The position numbers and the translations under genes are program-made. 64,000 nt of DNA, from NCBI RefSeq assembly GCF_036323735.1, contig NC_086034.1, forward strand, positions 44,612,439 through 44,676,438, written 5' to 3'. This DNA is from Rattus norvegicus (Eukaryota; Chordata; Mammalia; Rodentia; Muridae). Positions 35,031-46,699 of this stretch are shown piece by piece (the first letter of the stretch is position 1; every line of letters begins with the position of its first letter). The notes under the pieces were generated by a model. The model had not been told where the DNA came from and did no database searches. It saw only the letters and a program-made list of their open reading frames with translations.

Positions 35031-35924
35031 ATAACCCTACACAGAAGTCTAAAGTTTGTCTGAAATTAATTTTTTCATTGTTATTCTACACTTAAAAATA
35101 TTAGTGGCACTGCTCTGAATATATCTTAAGCAAGTGTCAAAGGCTTTGCTGGCACAAGATCCAAGACTGTCGTTGACTATCACTATAATACTGGAGTACT
35201 GGAGTGTGGTTGACCTACCAGATGCTGTAATCTTATATAAAATAATATCTTTCCTAAGAAGATATTAGCTGTCAATAGCTCTTCTTTTAGGGGCAAGGGG
35301 CTTGTAAGAACTTCCCTCATCTATGTTAGAATGTTGACTGGCTTGGTCTTATGTAGGCAACAATAGCTCCTGTGAGCTAATGATTACAGTGACTCTGCTA
35401 TGTCTTGAAGACACCATTTTGTTCTGATCATTCCAAACCCCAGGGGGATTCTGGGATAGCTCCCATGCCTTGTAAGGATGGTGATACAGATGTATTTAGC
35501 ACTCCATTGACACTTTTTGCACTTTGTGTTTTCTCATTGCCTGCTGTTCACCAAACTAAAACAAACAAACAAACAAAAAACAAAAATGAACCAAACCAAA
35601 CAAACATCTCTGAAAAAGTCAGAACTGCACAAATCTAAGGATAGGGTGATACATCTTCAGAGAACAGTTTGAAATTATGTCGATTAACAATATTAGTTGA
35701 TTCACTCTTGGTTTCCTCGAGCCCCTTGTGTTCTTGAATAGATTTTTTCCACCTGATAAGACTTATTCTTGTGAACTAGGCCTTAAACCTAGTCAGTAAG
35801 TGATTGGTTACTGCCTATAACATTTGTCCAAATACTGCATACATGGGCATATCTTGTCGTACTGGTCGTTATTGTAGTTCACAGGAATACATCTCAATAT
35901 TTTTGTGAATGACTTATTTTTTCC
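35031..35924. other. Single-copy DNA
   Basis: Only a short A/C-rich stretch (AAACAAACAAACAAAC) at about 35558-35608 stands out. Confidence 0.4.
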
Positions 35925-36015
35925 ATTGATTAATTAACATACCAATTGCAGCCCCTCCCTCTCCTCCTCCCAATCCCACCTTAAAAAATCCTCCACATAT
36001 TACTCCTCTCCTTCT
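35925..36015 (-). repeat. Fragment of an Lx LINE end, antisense
   Basis: ATTGATTAATTAACATACC, then CCCTCCCTCTCCTCCTCCC matches the reverse complement of old Lx 3' ends (compare 47850-47990). Confidence 0.4.
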
Positions 36016-36369
36016 TCTCTAGCCAACAGTCTACAAAATCCTTCTGGTACTATGAAAACTAGCCAGCAGAGAGGAAACTTTCTGTTTAGTACCAATTTCA
36101 CTTTTTAATATCCTATGAACAAAGTATCTTCTAGACATGCATATTTATACCCATGAGCAATTTAGTTTTGCATCAGGGACCCATTTATTTACACTAAATA
36201 GCAATGAAAGCAGAAAACCGTAGATGCTCATGATGCTGTAACTTAGGGATAGTTAAGTACTTAGTTTTTCCTTTTTTTATTAATACATGGGACCATCTTT
36301 ATTTCTACTAGGACATTTATATTATAACCTCTATGGTTCAGCAAATACCATGGCAAACCATAGCAAAAG

Positions 36370-36720
36370 TGGTAAAAAGAATATAAAAGTTGGGAGATAG
36401 GACGATCTGTGAAATGCTGTCTTTTAGGCAGTACACAACCACTGCAATCACAAACTCATAGCAACCGTGATTCCCTGCACTGGGAATGTAAAATACTGGA
36501 CCTGCTGACAGCTGGTCATTAATGGAGAAGGAAGGGACTCATGAGTCTATCTCTATTCACCGAACTTAACAGCTACCAATGGATTCTGGATAAGGGGCAA
36601 GCCATTAACTTCAAATGTATGTCCTTTTGCGAATCTACCAGACTCTATTGGCATTCATGGTAACTCAGGGGTCCTCTTGTTATACTGAATGGATCAGAGA
36701 AGAAACTATGAAAGATTTAA
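36370..36720 (+). repeat. Lx LINE 3' UTR fragment
   Basis: GTGAAATGCTGTCTTTTAGGC, ACTGCAATCACAAACTCATAGCA and GGGACTCATGAG follow the Lx 3' UTR in sense orientation. Both ends are truncated. Confidence 0.5.
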
Positions 36721-37854
36721 GTGTGGAAGCAACCCATAAGGAGGAGGTGGGAGATGTCAGAAGTGGAAAAGAGAGAAAATGAAGGATGAAGACCATTAGA
36801 TTGCCTTATCCTCATGTATAAAAAGGTTAAAGAGCAAATTTTAAAAGAACAAACTCATTCTTTAAAGGATCAAAAATTAAGTAGTAATGTAAAACTGTGG
36901 GTCTTGACACATGTACAGCCCCCTATGTGAAAACCACTGTTGTTCTCTCTCTTGTTCACAAGGGAGCATTCTGATGGTACACCCATGTGTAGCCAATGTT
37001 TTCATAATTTTTCACAGATAGATATTTACTATATTTTCAAATATTTCTTCTTTGGAGAACCAGCTTTATTTCATGGCCTTTTGTTTCTTTAGAATCTATT
37101 TCTAACTTTATACCCATTTGAAAGTATATTCTCAGTTTCATAGCATCACTCTTCTTGGTGCCTCAAAATAAGTGTTTGTCAAAGTATCATGAGCGCATCA
37201 ACCCTTGAACTTTATATATATTGCATCTCACAGCAATAGACAACTGTTACAGCAGATATGCTTTAGATGCTGTGTGTGCACTGTTCTTCCATTTTGGTGT
37301 GTATGAACATTTTTAAGACAGCTTAGTATGTAGACAAGACAAACTTTAAATTCCTGATTTTAAGAACACCATTATCATAGGGCTAGAATTACAGACTAGA
37401 GCTACCAAAATGGTAAATTTTGTTATTAATAAAATTCATTATTTTATGACTTATGTTTTCAAGGAATACATTTGAGTACAACCCTGTAGGTTTTAGAGTT
37501 CTATAAACTTTTTAGAGTTGACTTTTATACCTGCTACAAAAACTGAACATGACTTGGATATAATTCATGCAGGAATGCCTAGGTTTAATCGACAGCACTG
37601 AAAAAAAAAACAGAAAAAGGAAAAACAATATATGTTATCTTTTCTACTCTATAAGGTTTTTAAAACTCAAGCTCTCTCTATTTATGTGTAGGAATTTTAT
37701 TTTCTTGACCACTATCATTAATAAATATTGATATTATGGGTTGAAAATAAACAAAATCTAAAGAATGTAAGCAATGTATTCACCCTTCAAACACTGTTAG
37801 AATTAAATTGCATCTGATAATTTTTACTACTCTTTCCATTGTGAGAACAACATT
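36721..37854. other. Single-copy DNA with a decayed ID-like piece
   Basis: At about 37560-37620 AATGCCTAGGTTTAATCGAC followed by AGCACTGAAAAAAAAAA looks like the B-box end and tail of an old ID element. The rest is unremarkable. Confidence 0.35.
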
Positions 37855-38178
37855 TAGTCTTAGACATTTTAAGGCACCAGAATGCAGGGTCCTCATTGCA
37901 TATCCAGTTTGTTAATCTATGTCTTTTTATTGGGGAATTAAGTTCATTGATGTTGAGAGATATTAAGGAATAGTGATTGTTGCTTCCTGTTATATTCGTA
38001 TTTGGATGTGAGATTATGTTTGTGGGCTTTTCTTCTCTTTGCTTTGTTGCCAAGACGATTAGTTTCTTGCTTTTTCTAGGGTGTAGCTTGCCTCCTTATG
38101 TTGGGTTTTACCATTTATTACACTTTGTAGGGCTGGATTTGTAGAAAGATATTGTGTAAGTTTCAGAATACATGCTAT
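37855..38178 (-). mobile_element. Internal L1 fragment (ORF1/ORF2 junction), antisense
   Basis: Antisense reading gives NSPIKRHRLTNWICNEDPAFWCL, the conserved N-terminus of the L1 endonuclease, preceded by the ORF1-ORF2 spacer and end of ORF1 (to about 38175). It has neither L1 end, so it is a deletion remnant. The open frame 37787-38053 (88 codons) is this fragment read into its flank. Confidence 0.8.
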
Positions 38179-38925
38179 AAACTAATGCTACTTAGTTTGA
38201 TAATAGGAATATCCATTTGATTATAAAATGTAGATGCATAGATAACACAGACCAGCCTCCTGACTAGTGTTTGAAATCTCTTATCCATATGCCTTTGAAG
38301 AATTTTTTAAATGTTTTCTAATGAACTTACATTAAAAACAAATTATTTAACAGATGCAATATTTTCACCTTTGATTTAATGTACTCTATTTCATATACTT
38401 TATTATTATGATCTATTTTCCTTTTAAGGAGCAGCAGCAGAATTAATTAATATGTGCTTACTTTTGAGCCAAAAAAAACAATAATAGCATTTAGTCTCTC
38501 GCAGCCAAGAGTCATATATAGAATCATGCCAAAACCAGACAATAAACAGATGAAGGAAAAAGAGCAACATTTGTTAAGCAGCTGAAATACTCATTGAGAA
38601 CGATTCATTGTCTCTGATCCTTTCTGAAACTCTACGGGAGAATAGCCTGATTAACAGCGCATGCTCAGCATGAGGTCCTTTATACATCTGACATCCCCAG
38701 AAAACACCTTACAAAAGCATGTAAGAAGCTTAAGACATAAAGAAATGTTAGGAAATGTGTTACCATAGTGGGGTGCTGGGAATGGGGCCAGCTCATACTC
38801 TGGGAAGGAAGAGAAAATTTAAGAACCATGAAGTAAAACCAATATTGGAATACTTATTGTGGGCTAAAAGTACTCCGTTATCACTAAAAGTAGTTTGGAA
38901 CAAAAATTATCCTATAATTCATTGA
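38179..38925. other. Single-copy DNA
   Basis: No repeat or gene recognised. Confidence 0.4.
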
Positions 38926-39462
38926 TAATCTTTTTTATTGGATATTTTTTATTTACATTTCAAATGTTATTTCCCTTTCCCGGTTTCCCAGCCATAAGCC
39001 CCCTATCCCATCCCACTCCTCTTCTTCAATATGGGTGTTCCTCCTCCCCAACCACCCTCCATTCCTGCCTCACCCCAATCCCCAACATTCCCCTGCACTG
39101 GAGGGGGCAGGGGGTTCCAACCTCGGCAGGACCGAGGGCTTCTCCTCCCATTGGTGCCAGCAAAGTCATCCTCTGCTACATATGCAGCTGTAGCCATAGA
39201 TCGGTCCATGTATAGTTTTGGGTAGTGGTTTAGTCCCCGGAAACTCTGGTTGGTTGGCATTTTTTTTCTTATGGGGTTGCAAACCCCTTCAACTCCTTCA
39301 ATCCTTTCTGTAATTTCTCCAACAGAGGATCCTGTTCTCAGTTCAATGGTTTGCTTCTAGCTTTCCCCTCTGTAATTGACTCAGTCTGGCTGAGTTTCAC
39401 AGGAGACAGTTATATCAGGCTCCTGTCAGAATGCACTTCGTGGCTTGTCTAGTTTTGGTGTA

Positions 39463-39474
39463 TATATATATTTG

Positions 39475-39529
<55 letters not shown>

Positions 39530-39530
39530 G

Positions 39531-39578
<48 letters not shown>
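39463..39578. repeat. (TA)n microsatellite in L1 3' UTR, three blocks
   Basis: Three TTTGGTG(T/A)ATATA starts divide the tract: a short first block, a second of about 24 units and a third of about 20. The seed motif itself has therefore been tandemly duplicated along with the TA run. Confidence 0.95.
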
Positions 39579-39579
<1 letters not shown>

Positions 39580-39769
39580 CCAGGTGGGGCAGGCTCTGAA
39601 TGGCCGTTCCTTCAGTCTCTGCTCCAAATTTTGTCTCCATATCCCCTCATATGACTATTTTTGTTCCCCCTTTTAAGGACGGAAGTATCCGCACTTTGGT
39701 CCTCCTACTTCTGGAGCTTCATGTGGTCTCTGGATTTTATCTTAGGTAATTCGAGCTTTTAGGTTATTA

Positions 39770-42700
39770 TCAACTTATCAGTGAGTTCATACCATGTGTG
39801 TTTTTCTGTGTTTGTGTTACTTCACTCAGGATGATTTTTCTAGTACAATCCATTTGCCTATGAATTTCATGAAGTCATTGTTTTTGATAGCTGAATAGTA
39901 CTCCATTGTGTAAATATACCACATTTTCTATATCAATTCCTCTGTTGAAGGGTATCTGGGTTCTTTCCAGCATCTAACTGTTATAAATAAGGCTGCTATG
40001 AACATAGTGGAGCACGTGTCTTTGTTTTATGTTGGAGCATCTTTTGGGTATATGCCCAGGAGAGGTATATCTGGTTCCTCAGGTAGTGCAATGTTCAATT
40101 TTCTGAGGAACCTCCAGACTGTTCCAGAGTAGTTGTACCAGTTTGCAATCCCATCAACAATGGAGGACTGTTCCTCTTTCTCCACATCTTCGCCAGCATC
40201 TACTGTCACCTAAGATTTTTATCTTAGCCATTCTGACTGGTGTGAGGTGGGATCTCAGGATAGTTTTGATTTGCATTTCCCTGTGACTAAGGATTTTGAG
40301 CATTTCTTTAGGTACATCTCAGCCATTCGCTATTCCTCAGCTGAGAATTCTTTGTTTAGCTCTGTACCCCATTTTTAATAGGGTTATTTGGCTCCCTGGA
40401 GTCTAACTTTGTGAGTTCTTTGTATATTTTGGATATTAGCCCTGTATCAGATGAGGGATTTGTAAAGATCATTTCCCAATCTGTTGGTTGCCATTTTGCC
40501 CTAATGACAGTGTCTTTTGTCTTACAGAAGCTTTGCAGTTTTATGAGGTCCCATTTGTCGATTCTTGATCTTAGAGCATAAGCCATTGGTGTTTTTTTTT
40601 TTTTTTTTTCAGGAAAATTTCCCCAGTGCCCATGTGTGTGAAGCTCCTCCCCACTTTTTCTTCTATCAGTTTGAATGTATTAGATTTTATGTGGAGGCCT
40701 CTGATCCAATTGGACTTAGGCTTTGTACAGGGTGATAAGAATGGATCAATTTGCATTGTTCTATATGCTGACCTCCAGTTGAACCAGCACCATTTATTGA
40801 AAATGTTATCTTTTTTGCACTGGAGATTTTAGCTCCTTTGTCAAAAATGAAGTGACCATAGGTATATGGGTTCACTTCTGGATCTTCAATTCTATTCCAT
40901 TTATCTCATTGCCTGTCTCTGTACCAATACCATACAGTTTTTATCACTATTGCTCTGTAATGACCTCTGCTTGAGTCAGGGATGGTGATCCCCAGAATTT
41001 CTTTTATTGTTGAGGACACTTTTTGCTACTGTGGGTTTTTTTGTTATTCCAAATGAATTTGTTCTTTCTATTTCTATGAAGAATTGAGTTGAAATTTTGG
41101 TGGGGATTACATTGAATCTGTAGATTGCTTTCTGCAAGATGGCCAGTTTTCCTATATTAATCCTGCCAATAAATGAGTATGAGCGATTTTTCCATCTTCT
41201 GAGATCTTCCAGCCCCTGGTTTTGTTGATTCTTTGTATAGAACTTTTTGTTTCTAGTTGGTTGATTTCAGCCCTGAGTGTGATTATTTTATTGAGTATTT
41301 TTGCCTCAATATTTATAAGGGAACTTGGCCTGAAGTACTCTTTCTGTGTTAGGTCTTTGTGTGGTTTAGGTATAATTGTAATTGTGGCTTCATAGAAGGA
41401 GTTGGGTTGTGCTCTGTCTGATTCTATTTTATGGAATAGTTTGGACAGTATTGGTATGAGGTCTTCTACGAACGTCTGAAAGAATTCTGCACTAAACTCA
41501 TCTGGTCCTGGCTTTTTTTGGTTGGGAGACTTTTAATAACTGCTTCTATTTCTTTAGGAGATATGCAGTTGTTTAGATGGTTTATCTCATTCTGATTTAA
41601 CTTTGGTACTTCGTATCTCTCTAGAAAATTGTCCATTTCATCCAGATTCTCTAATTTTGTTTGAATATTGGCTTTTGTAGTAGGATCTGATGATTTTTTT
41701 GAATTTCCTCTGATTCTGTTGTTATGTCTCCCTTTTTATTTCTGATTTGGATACACTCTTTGTGCTCTCTGGTTTGTCTGGCTAAGAGTTTATCTATCTT
41801 GCTGATTTTCTCAAAGAACCAGCTCCTGGTTTTGTTGATTCTTTGTACAGACCTTTTTGTTCTACTTGGTTCATTTCAGCCCTGAGTTTGATTATTTCCT
41901 GCCTTCAACTCCTCTTGGGTGTATTTGCTTCTTTTTGTTCTAGAGCTTTTAGGTGTACTGTCAAGGTGTCTCTCTTCTGTTTCTTTCTGCAGGCACTCAG
42001 ACCTATTGGTTTTCCTCTTAGCACTGCTTTCATTGTGTTCCCTAAGTTTGGGTATGTTGTGCCTTCATTTTCATTAAATTCTAAAAAGTCTTTAATTTCT
42101 TTCTTTATTTCTTCCTTGACCAAGTTATCATTGAGTAGAGCGTTGTTCAACTTCTATGTATACGTGTGCTTTCTGTCATTATTGAAGACCAACCATAGTC
42201 CATGGTGATATGATAAAATTCATGGGATTATTTCAATCTTCCTGTATTTGTTGAGGCCTGTTTTGTGACCAATTATTTGGTCAATTTTGGAGAAGGTACC
42301 ATGAGGTGCTGAAGGTATGTTCTTTGCTTTAGGATGAAATGTTCTATAAATATCTGTTAAATCCATTTGTTCCATGACTTCTGTTAGTTTCTCTTTGTCT
42401 GTGTTTAGTTTCTGTTTCCATGATATGTCCGTTGATGAGAGTGAGGTATTGAAATCTCCTAATATTATTGTGTGAGGTGCAATGTGTGCTTTGAGCTTTA
42501 GTAAGGTTTCTTTTATGAATGTAGGTGCCCTTGTATTTGGAGCATAGATATTTAAGATTGAGAGTTCATCTTGGTGGATTTTTCCTTTGATGAATATGAA
42601 ATGCCCTTCCTTATCTTTTTTGATAACTTTTGGTTGAAAGTTGATGTTATTTGTTATTAGTATAGCTACTCCTGCTTGCTTCTTTGGACCATTTAATTAG

Positions 42701-42845
42701 AAAATTGTTTTGTTTATTGTATGCAGGAAAATGCTGTGTCCTCTTTACGTATCCAGTCTGTTAGTCTATGTCTTTTTATTGGGGAATTGAGTCCATTAAT
42801 GTTAAAAGATTTTAAGGAACAGTGATTTTTGTTTTTTGTTGCTAG
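39770..42845 (-). pseudogene. L1 ORF2 relic, reverse transcriptase core deleted
   Basis: Antisense C-terminal domain from 39770 (usual stop altered: SLIS then TGA), a Cys-region near 40180, the segment 40356-41210, then the patch, then thumb-proximal/fingers sequence from about 41290 and the endonuclease to about 42845. An open stretch 41905-42150 matches the linker (DNLVKEEIKKEIKDFLEFNENEGTTYPN). The FADD catalytic motif is absent. Numerous stops and frameshifts. Confidence 0.9.
41211..41288 (-). other. 78-bp duplicated patch replacing ~0.73 kb of ORF2
   Basis: This segment nearly repeats 41821-41898 (GGTTTTGTTGATTCTTTGTA, TTTCAGCCCTGAGT, GATTATTT), which is the endonuclease-linker part of ORF2. 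It sits between sequence equivalent to sense positions ~20425 and ~21150 of the other L1. So the reverse transcriptase core, FADD included, is gone and a linker copy takes its place. Several differences from the local donor suggest that the source was another L1. Confidence 0.85.
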
Positions 42846-43153
42846 AGGTGGAATTATATTTCTGTGACTCTCTTCTTTTGGGTTTGTTGCAAGAAGATTA
42901 CTTTCTTGCTTTTTCTTGGGTTTATTTTCCCCTCTTTGTGTTGGAGTTTTCCATCTATTATCCTTACTACAGTTGGAATTATAGAAAAATATTGTGTAAA
43001 TTTGGTTTTGTCATGGAAATATCTTAGTTTCTCTATCTGTGTTAATTGAGAGTTTTGCTGGATACAGTAGGCTGGGCTGGCATTTGTGGTCTCTTAGGGT
43101 CTGTGTGACATCTGCCCAGAATCTTCTGGCTCTCATAGTCTCTGCTGAGAAGT

Positions 43154-43329
43154 CTGGTGCAATTCGTTTGTTTTATTAGCTGTATTTCTTTATTTACATT
43201 TCAAATGTTCTTCCCTTTCCTAGTTTCCTGTCCATTACCCCCATCCTCTCCCTCTCCCCCTCCCCCATACAGGTGCCCTCCCATCCACCCCCCCTTACTA
43301 CCCAACATTCCCTTGCACTGGTGTAATTC
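43154..43329 (-). mobile_element. Nested L1 tail (~150 bp) in ORF1
   Basis: T-rich start, TTATTTACATTTCAAATGTTC and a C-rich tract of the L1 3' UTR. Flanked by CTGGTGCAATTC (43154-43165) and CTGGTGTAATTC (43318-43329), a 12-bp target duplication with one mismatch. Confidence 0.9.
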
Positions 43330-43587
43330 TGATAGACCTGCCTTTATATGTTACTTGACCATTTCCCTACTGCTTTTAATATTCTTTCATTGTTTTGTGC
43401 ATTTGGTGTTTTGACTATTATGTGATGGTAGGAATTTCATTTCTGGTCCAATCTATTTGGAGTTCTGTCGGCTTCTTGTATGTCTATGAGCATCTCTTTC
43501 CATAGGTCGGGGACGTTTTCTTCTATAATTTTGTTGAAGATATTTACTGGCCCTTTAAGTTGGGAGTCTTTGCTCTCTTCTATACTT

Positions 43588-44489
43588 ATTATCCTTAGTT
43601 TTTTTTTCTTTTTCTTTTTTATTAACTTGAGTATTTCTTATATACATTTCAAGTGTTATTCCCTTTCCCGGTTTCCGGGCAAACATCCCCCTCCCCCCTC
43701 CCCTTCCTTTTGGGTGTTCCCCTCCCAACCCTCCCCCCATTGCCGCCCTCCCCCCCCCACAGTCTAGTTCACTGGGGGTTCAGTCTTAGCAGGACCCAGG
43801 GCTTCCCCTTCCACTGGTGCTCTTACTAGGATATTCATTGCTACCTATGAGGTCAGAGTCCAGGGTCAGTTCATGTATAGTCTTTAGGTAGTGGCTTAGT
43901 CCCTGGAAGCTCTGGTTGCTTGGCATTGTTGTAAATTTGGGGTCTCGAGCCCCTTCAAGCTCTTCCAGTTCTTTCTCTGATTCCTTCAACGGGGGTCCTA
44001 TTCTCAGTTCAGTGGTTTGCTGCTGGCATTCGCCTCTGTATTTGCTGTATTCTGGCTGTGTCTCTCAGGAGCGATCTACATCCGGCTCCTGTCGGTCTGC
44101 ACTTCTTTGCTTCATCCATCTTGTCTAATTGGGTGGCTGTATATGTATAGGCCACATGTGGGGCAGGCTCTGAATGGGTGTTCCTTCAGTCTCTGTTTTA
44201 ATCTTTGCCTCTCCCTTCCCTGCCAAGGGTATTCTTTTTCCTCATTTAAAGAAGGAGTGAAGCATTCACATTTTGATCATCCGTCTTGAGTTTCGTTTGT
44301 TCTAGGGATCTAGGGTAATTCAAGCATTTGGGCTAATAGCCACTTATCAATGAGTGCATACCATGTATGTCTTTCTGTGATTGGGTTAGCTCACTCAGGA
44401 TGATATTGTCCAGTTCCAACCATTTGCCTACGAATTTCATAAAATCATTGTTTTTGATAGCTGAGTAATATTCCATTATCCTTAGTTTT
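43588..44489 (-). mobile_element. Nested L1 (~870 bp) in ORF1 with perfect target duplication
   Basis: Antisense L1 3' UTR plus the last ~170 bp of ORF2, ending at TATTCC near 44474. The flanks are an exact 15-bp duplication, ATTATCCTTAGTTTT, at 43588-43602 and 44475-44489; removing one copy restores continuity of the host ORF1 sequence. Its C-rich tract at 43681-43760 is the complement of the G-quadruplex-prone UTR tract. Confidence 0.97.
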
Positions 44490-45053
44490 GATCTTTTCAT
44501 TCTCCTGAATTTTCTGGATGTTTTGTGTTAAGAGCTTTTTGCATTTTACATCATCTTTGATGGTTGTGTTAATGTTTTTCTATGGAATCTTCTGCCTCTG
44601 AGATTCTTTCTTCTATCTCTTGTATTCTGTTGGTGATGTTTACGTCTATGACCCCTGATCTCTTTCCTAGGTTTTCTATCTCCAGGGAGATCTCTATTGT
44701 CTCCCTTTGTGATTTCTTTATTGTTTCTATTTTTATTTTTATTTCATGAATGTTTTTGTTCAATTCCTTCACCTGTTTAGTTGTGTTTGCCTATAATTCT
44801 TTAAGGGATTTTTGTGTTTCCTCTTTAAGGGCTTCCACCTGTTTTACTGTGTTGTCCTGTATTTTTTTATCGGAGTTATTTTTGTCATTCATAAATTCCT
44901 CTATCATCATCATGAGATGTTATTTTAAATCTAAAACTTGCTTTTCCAGTGTGTTTGAATATCCAAATTTGCTTTGGTGGGAAAACTGGTCTCTGATGGT
45001 GCCAAGTACTCTTGGTTTCTGTTGTTTATGTTCCTGCCCTTGCCTCTTGCCAT

Positions 45054-46018
45054 CAGGTTGTCTCTGGTGTTAGTTTGTCTTGCTGCTTCTGGTAGTGGCT
45101 TGAGTCTTCGGTAAGCCTGTGTATACTGTAGACCTGTTTTCTTTCAGCTGGATCTGGGAACAGAGAGCTGGTCCTGGGTTTGTGTGTCCTAAAGCTTCCA
45201 GGCAAGTTGATTGAAGGAAAGAGTTTGTCTTACCTCTGCTCCCAGGTGTGTCAGTGCTCCAGGCAAATGGTTTTCAGCTCTGGGTTCAGGCAGAAACCGG
45301 AATTGTCCTGCCCTTGTCTATTCCTAGGTTCCTTTATCCCGAGGGCACTAGGCAGGTTTGCCTTGGGCCAGGAATTCCCCTGAGTTCTCATGATTGTCTG
45401 CACTTCTGAGAGTCCAGCTCTCTCTCCCATGGGATGTGGGTATAGAGGACTGTTGGAGATGATCAGCTCTAGGTGCAGTCAGAAACTGGAAGTGTCCTGT
45501 CCACAGATACTTCTGCTTTTGTGTGTCCTGAGTTCACCAGGCAGGTTGCTTAGAGCAGAAAAATCTGTCTTACTTGTCTGAGGTGTATTGGTGCTCCTAG
45601 TAATTGGTTTTGGCTCCTGGCATAGGCTGAAACTGGAGGGGTCCTGCCTGTGACTGCTCTTAAATTCTTGTGCCCAGAGGTTTCTCTTGGGTCAGGAATT
45701 TGGGCAGAAGTAGTTGTCTCCTCTGAGCTCTCAGGATTGTCTGAACTTCTGTGAGATCAGCTCTCTCCCCTACAGAATCCAGTGCAGGCAGAAACCAGAA
45801 GATTCCTGCTGCTGATTGCTCCTGTGTTTCTGTATCCAGAGGGCACTAGGTAGGTTCATCTTGGGCCAGGAATGTCAGCAGAAGTGTTGGTCTCTCCTGA
45901 GCTCTCAGGATTGTCTGCACTTTTGAGAGTCCAGCTCTGTCCCCCAAGGAATTTGGGTACAGAGGGCTGTGGGAGCAGTTCAACTCTGGGCATAGCCAGA
46001 AACCAGAAGGTCCCCATC
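45054..46018 (-). promoter_or_regulatory. L1 5' UTR with monomer-like promoter repeats
   Basis: Recurring units contain GATTGTCTGCACTTCTGAGAGTCCAGCTCT (starting about 45391, 45734 and 45909), each followed by (C/A)AGGCAGAAACCAGAAG-type and GGGCACTAGGCAGGTT-type words. In rodents such tandem units carry the Pol II promoter of L1. Spacing of about 343 and 175 bp shows that the units are irregular. The block is more G+C-rich than its surroundings. Confidence 0.75.
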
Positions 46019-46029
46019 TGATATTCTTG

Positions 46030-46665
46030 ATTTATCCTAAAAGTTAACCATATTTAATGTTTTGATTTAACATAGAGAGGGAATGTTAACACAAATGATT
46101 CATGCTTAGACAATCAATGTATTCTAAATGGAAATATGAGCTTTAGAGGCGGGTAAGGTGCCACTTTAAACTTCCTTTAAATGGTTTTAATGTTTTCTTT
46201 AATGTTGCTACATATATTCATAAATATATCAACACAACTTGCTGGGTTGCTATAATGTTATGTGCCTATATATGATTTTGATGGTTGACCACTTAGTATT
46301 GGATAACCAATTAGGGTACTCTTCCTGCTGGGGGAAGATGCTTTTTCCTGATCTCAGCATTCCTTGGATGAATGTAGTTTTTTTCTACAGTCAGGGTCTG
46401 TCATATTTACTGCTGCCTTCCTTGTTCAAATTTTCATTAGGCAGTCATATTTTTGATATTTCCTGGATATTTCTAGGAGTTAAAATATCCCAACAAACTT
46501 ACTGTTTCTCTGGGTTTAACAATCTTTCTGCCTCTTCAATGTTTCCTGAGCCTTAGGTACAGAAGTTAGGTTTTAGATGAATCAAATGGGGTGGGGTCTA
46601 CATGGCCACCTGTTCAGTTTGATCAGTTATGGTCATTAGTTTTTGTTGTTGATTTAGCACAACAT
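46030..46665 (-). repeat. Lx LINE 3' end, antisense
   Basis: TGACCACTTAGTATTGGATAACCAATTAGGG, GCAACTTGCTGGGTTGC-like words and TTTCCTGAGCCTTAGGTACAGAAG belong to the Lx 3' UTR read backwards. The fragment at 57695-57850 contains the sense counterpart (ACACCAATTGGTTATTTGGTACC). Confidence 0.5.
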
Positions 46666-46699
46666 ATACTCACTCTGCTAGGGAGACTCAATGAGAAAT

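Larger units (their letters stand above)
42880..45053 (-). pseudogene. L1 ORF1 relic interrupted by two L1 tails
   Basis: The start codon complement CAT is at 45051-45053. The coiled-coil part is readable at 44569-44772 (KELNKNIHEIKIKIETIKKS, then ITNRIQEIEERISEAEDSIEKH). The interval 43588-44489 and the interval 43154-43329 are later insertions. The RRM/C-terminal part follows at 43140-42880. Frames are broken in several places. Confidence 0.85.
38926..46018 (-). mobile_element. Near full-length L1 with promoter repeats, rearranged
   Basis: Read on the minus strand: 5' UTR repeat units (46018-45054), ORF1 relic (starting at the ATG complement 45051-45053), ORF2 relic and 3' UTR ending in the T-rich tail at about 38930. 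The element is enlarged by two nested L1 tails in ORF1 and shortened by a deletion of about 0.73 kb in the reverse transcriptase. Edges are approximate, and no convincing target duplication was seen. It lies in opposite orientation to the L1 at 17140-23560. Confidence 0.9.
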
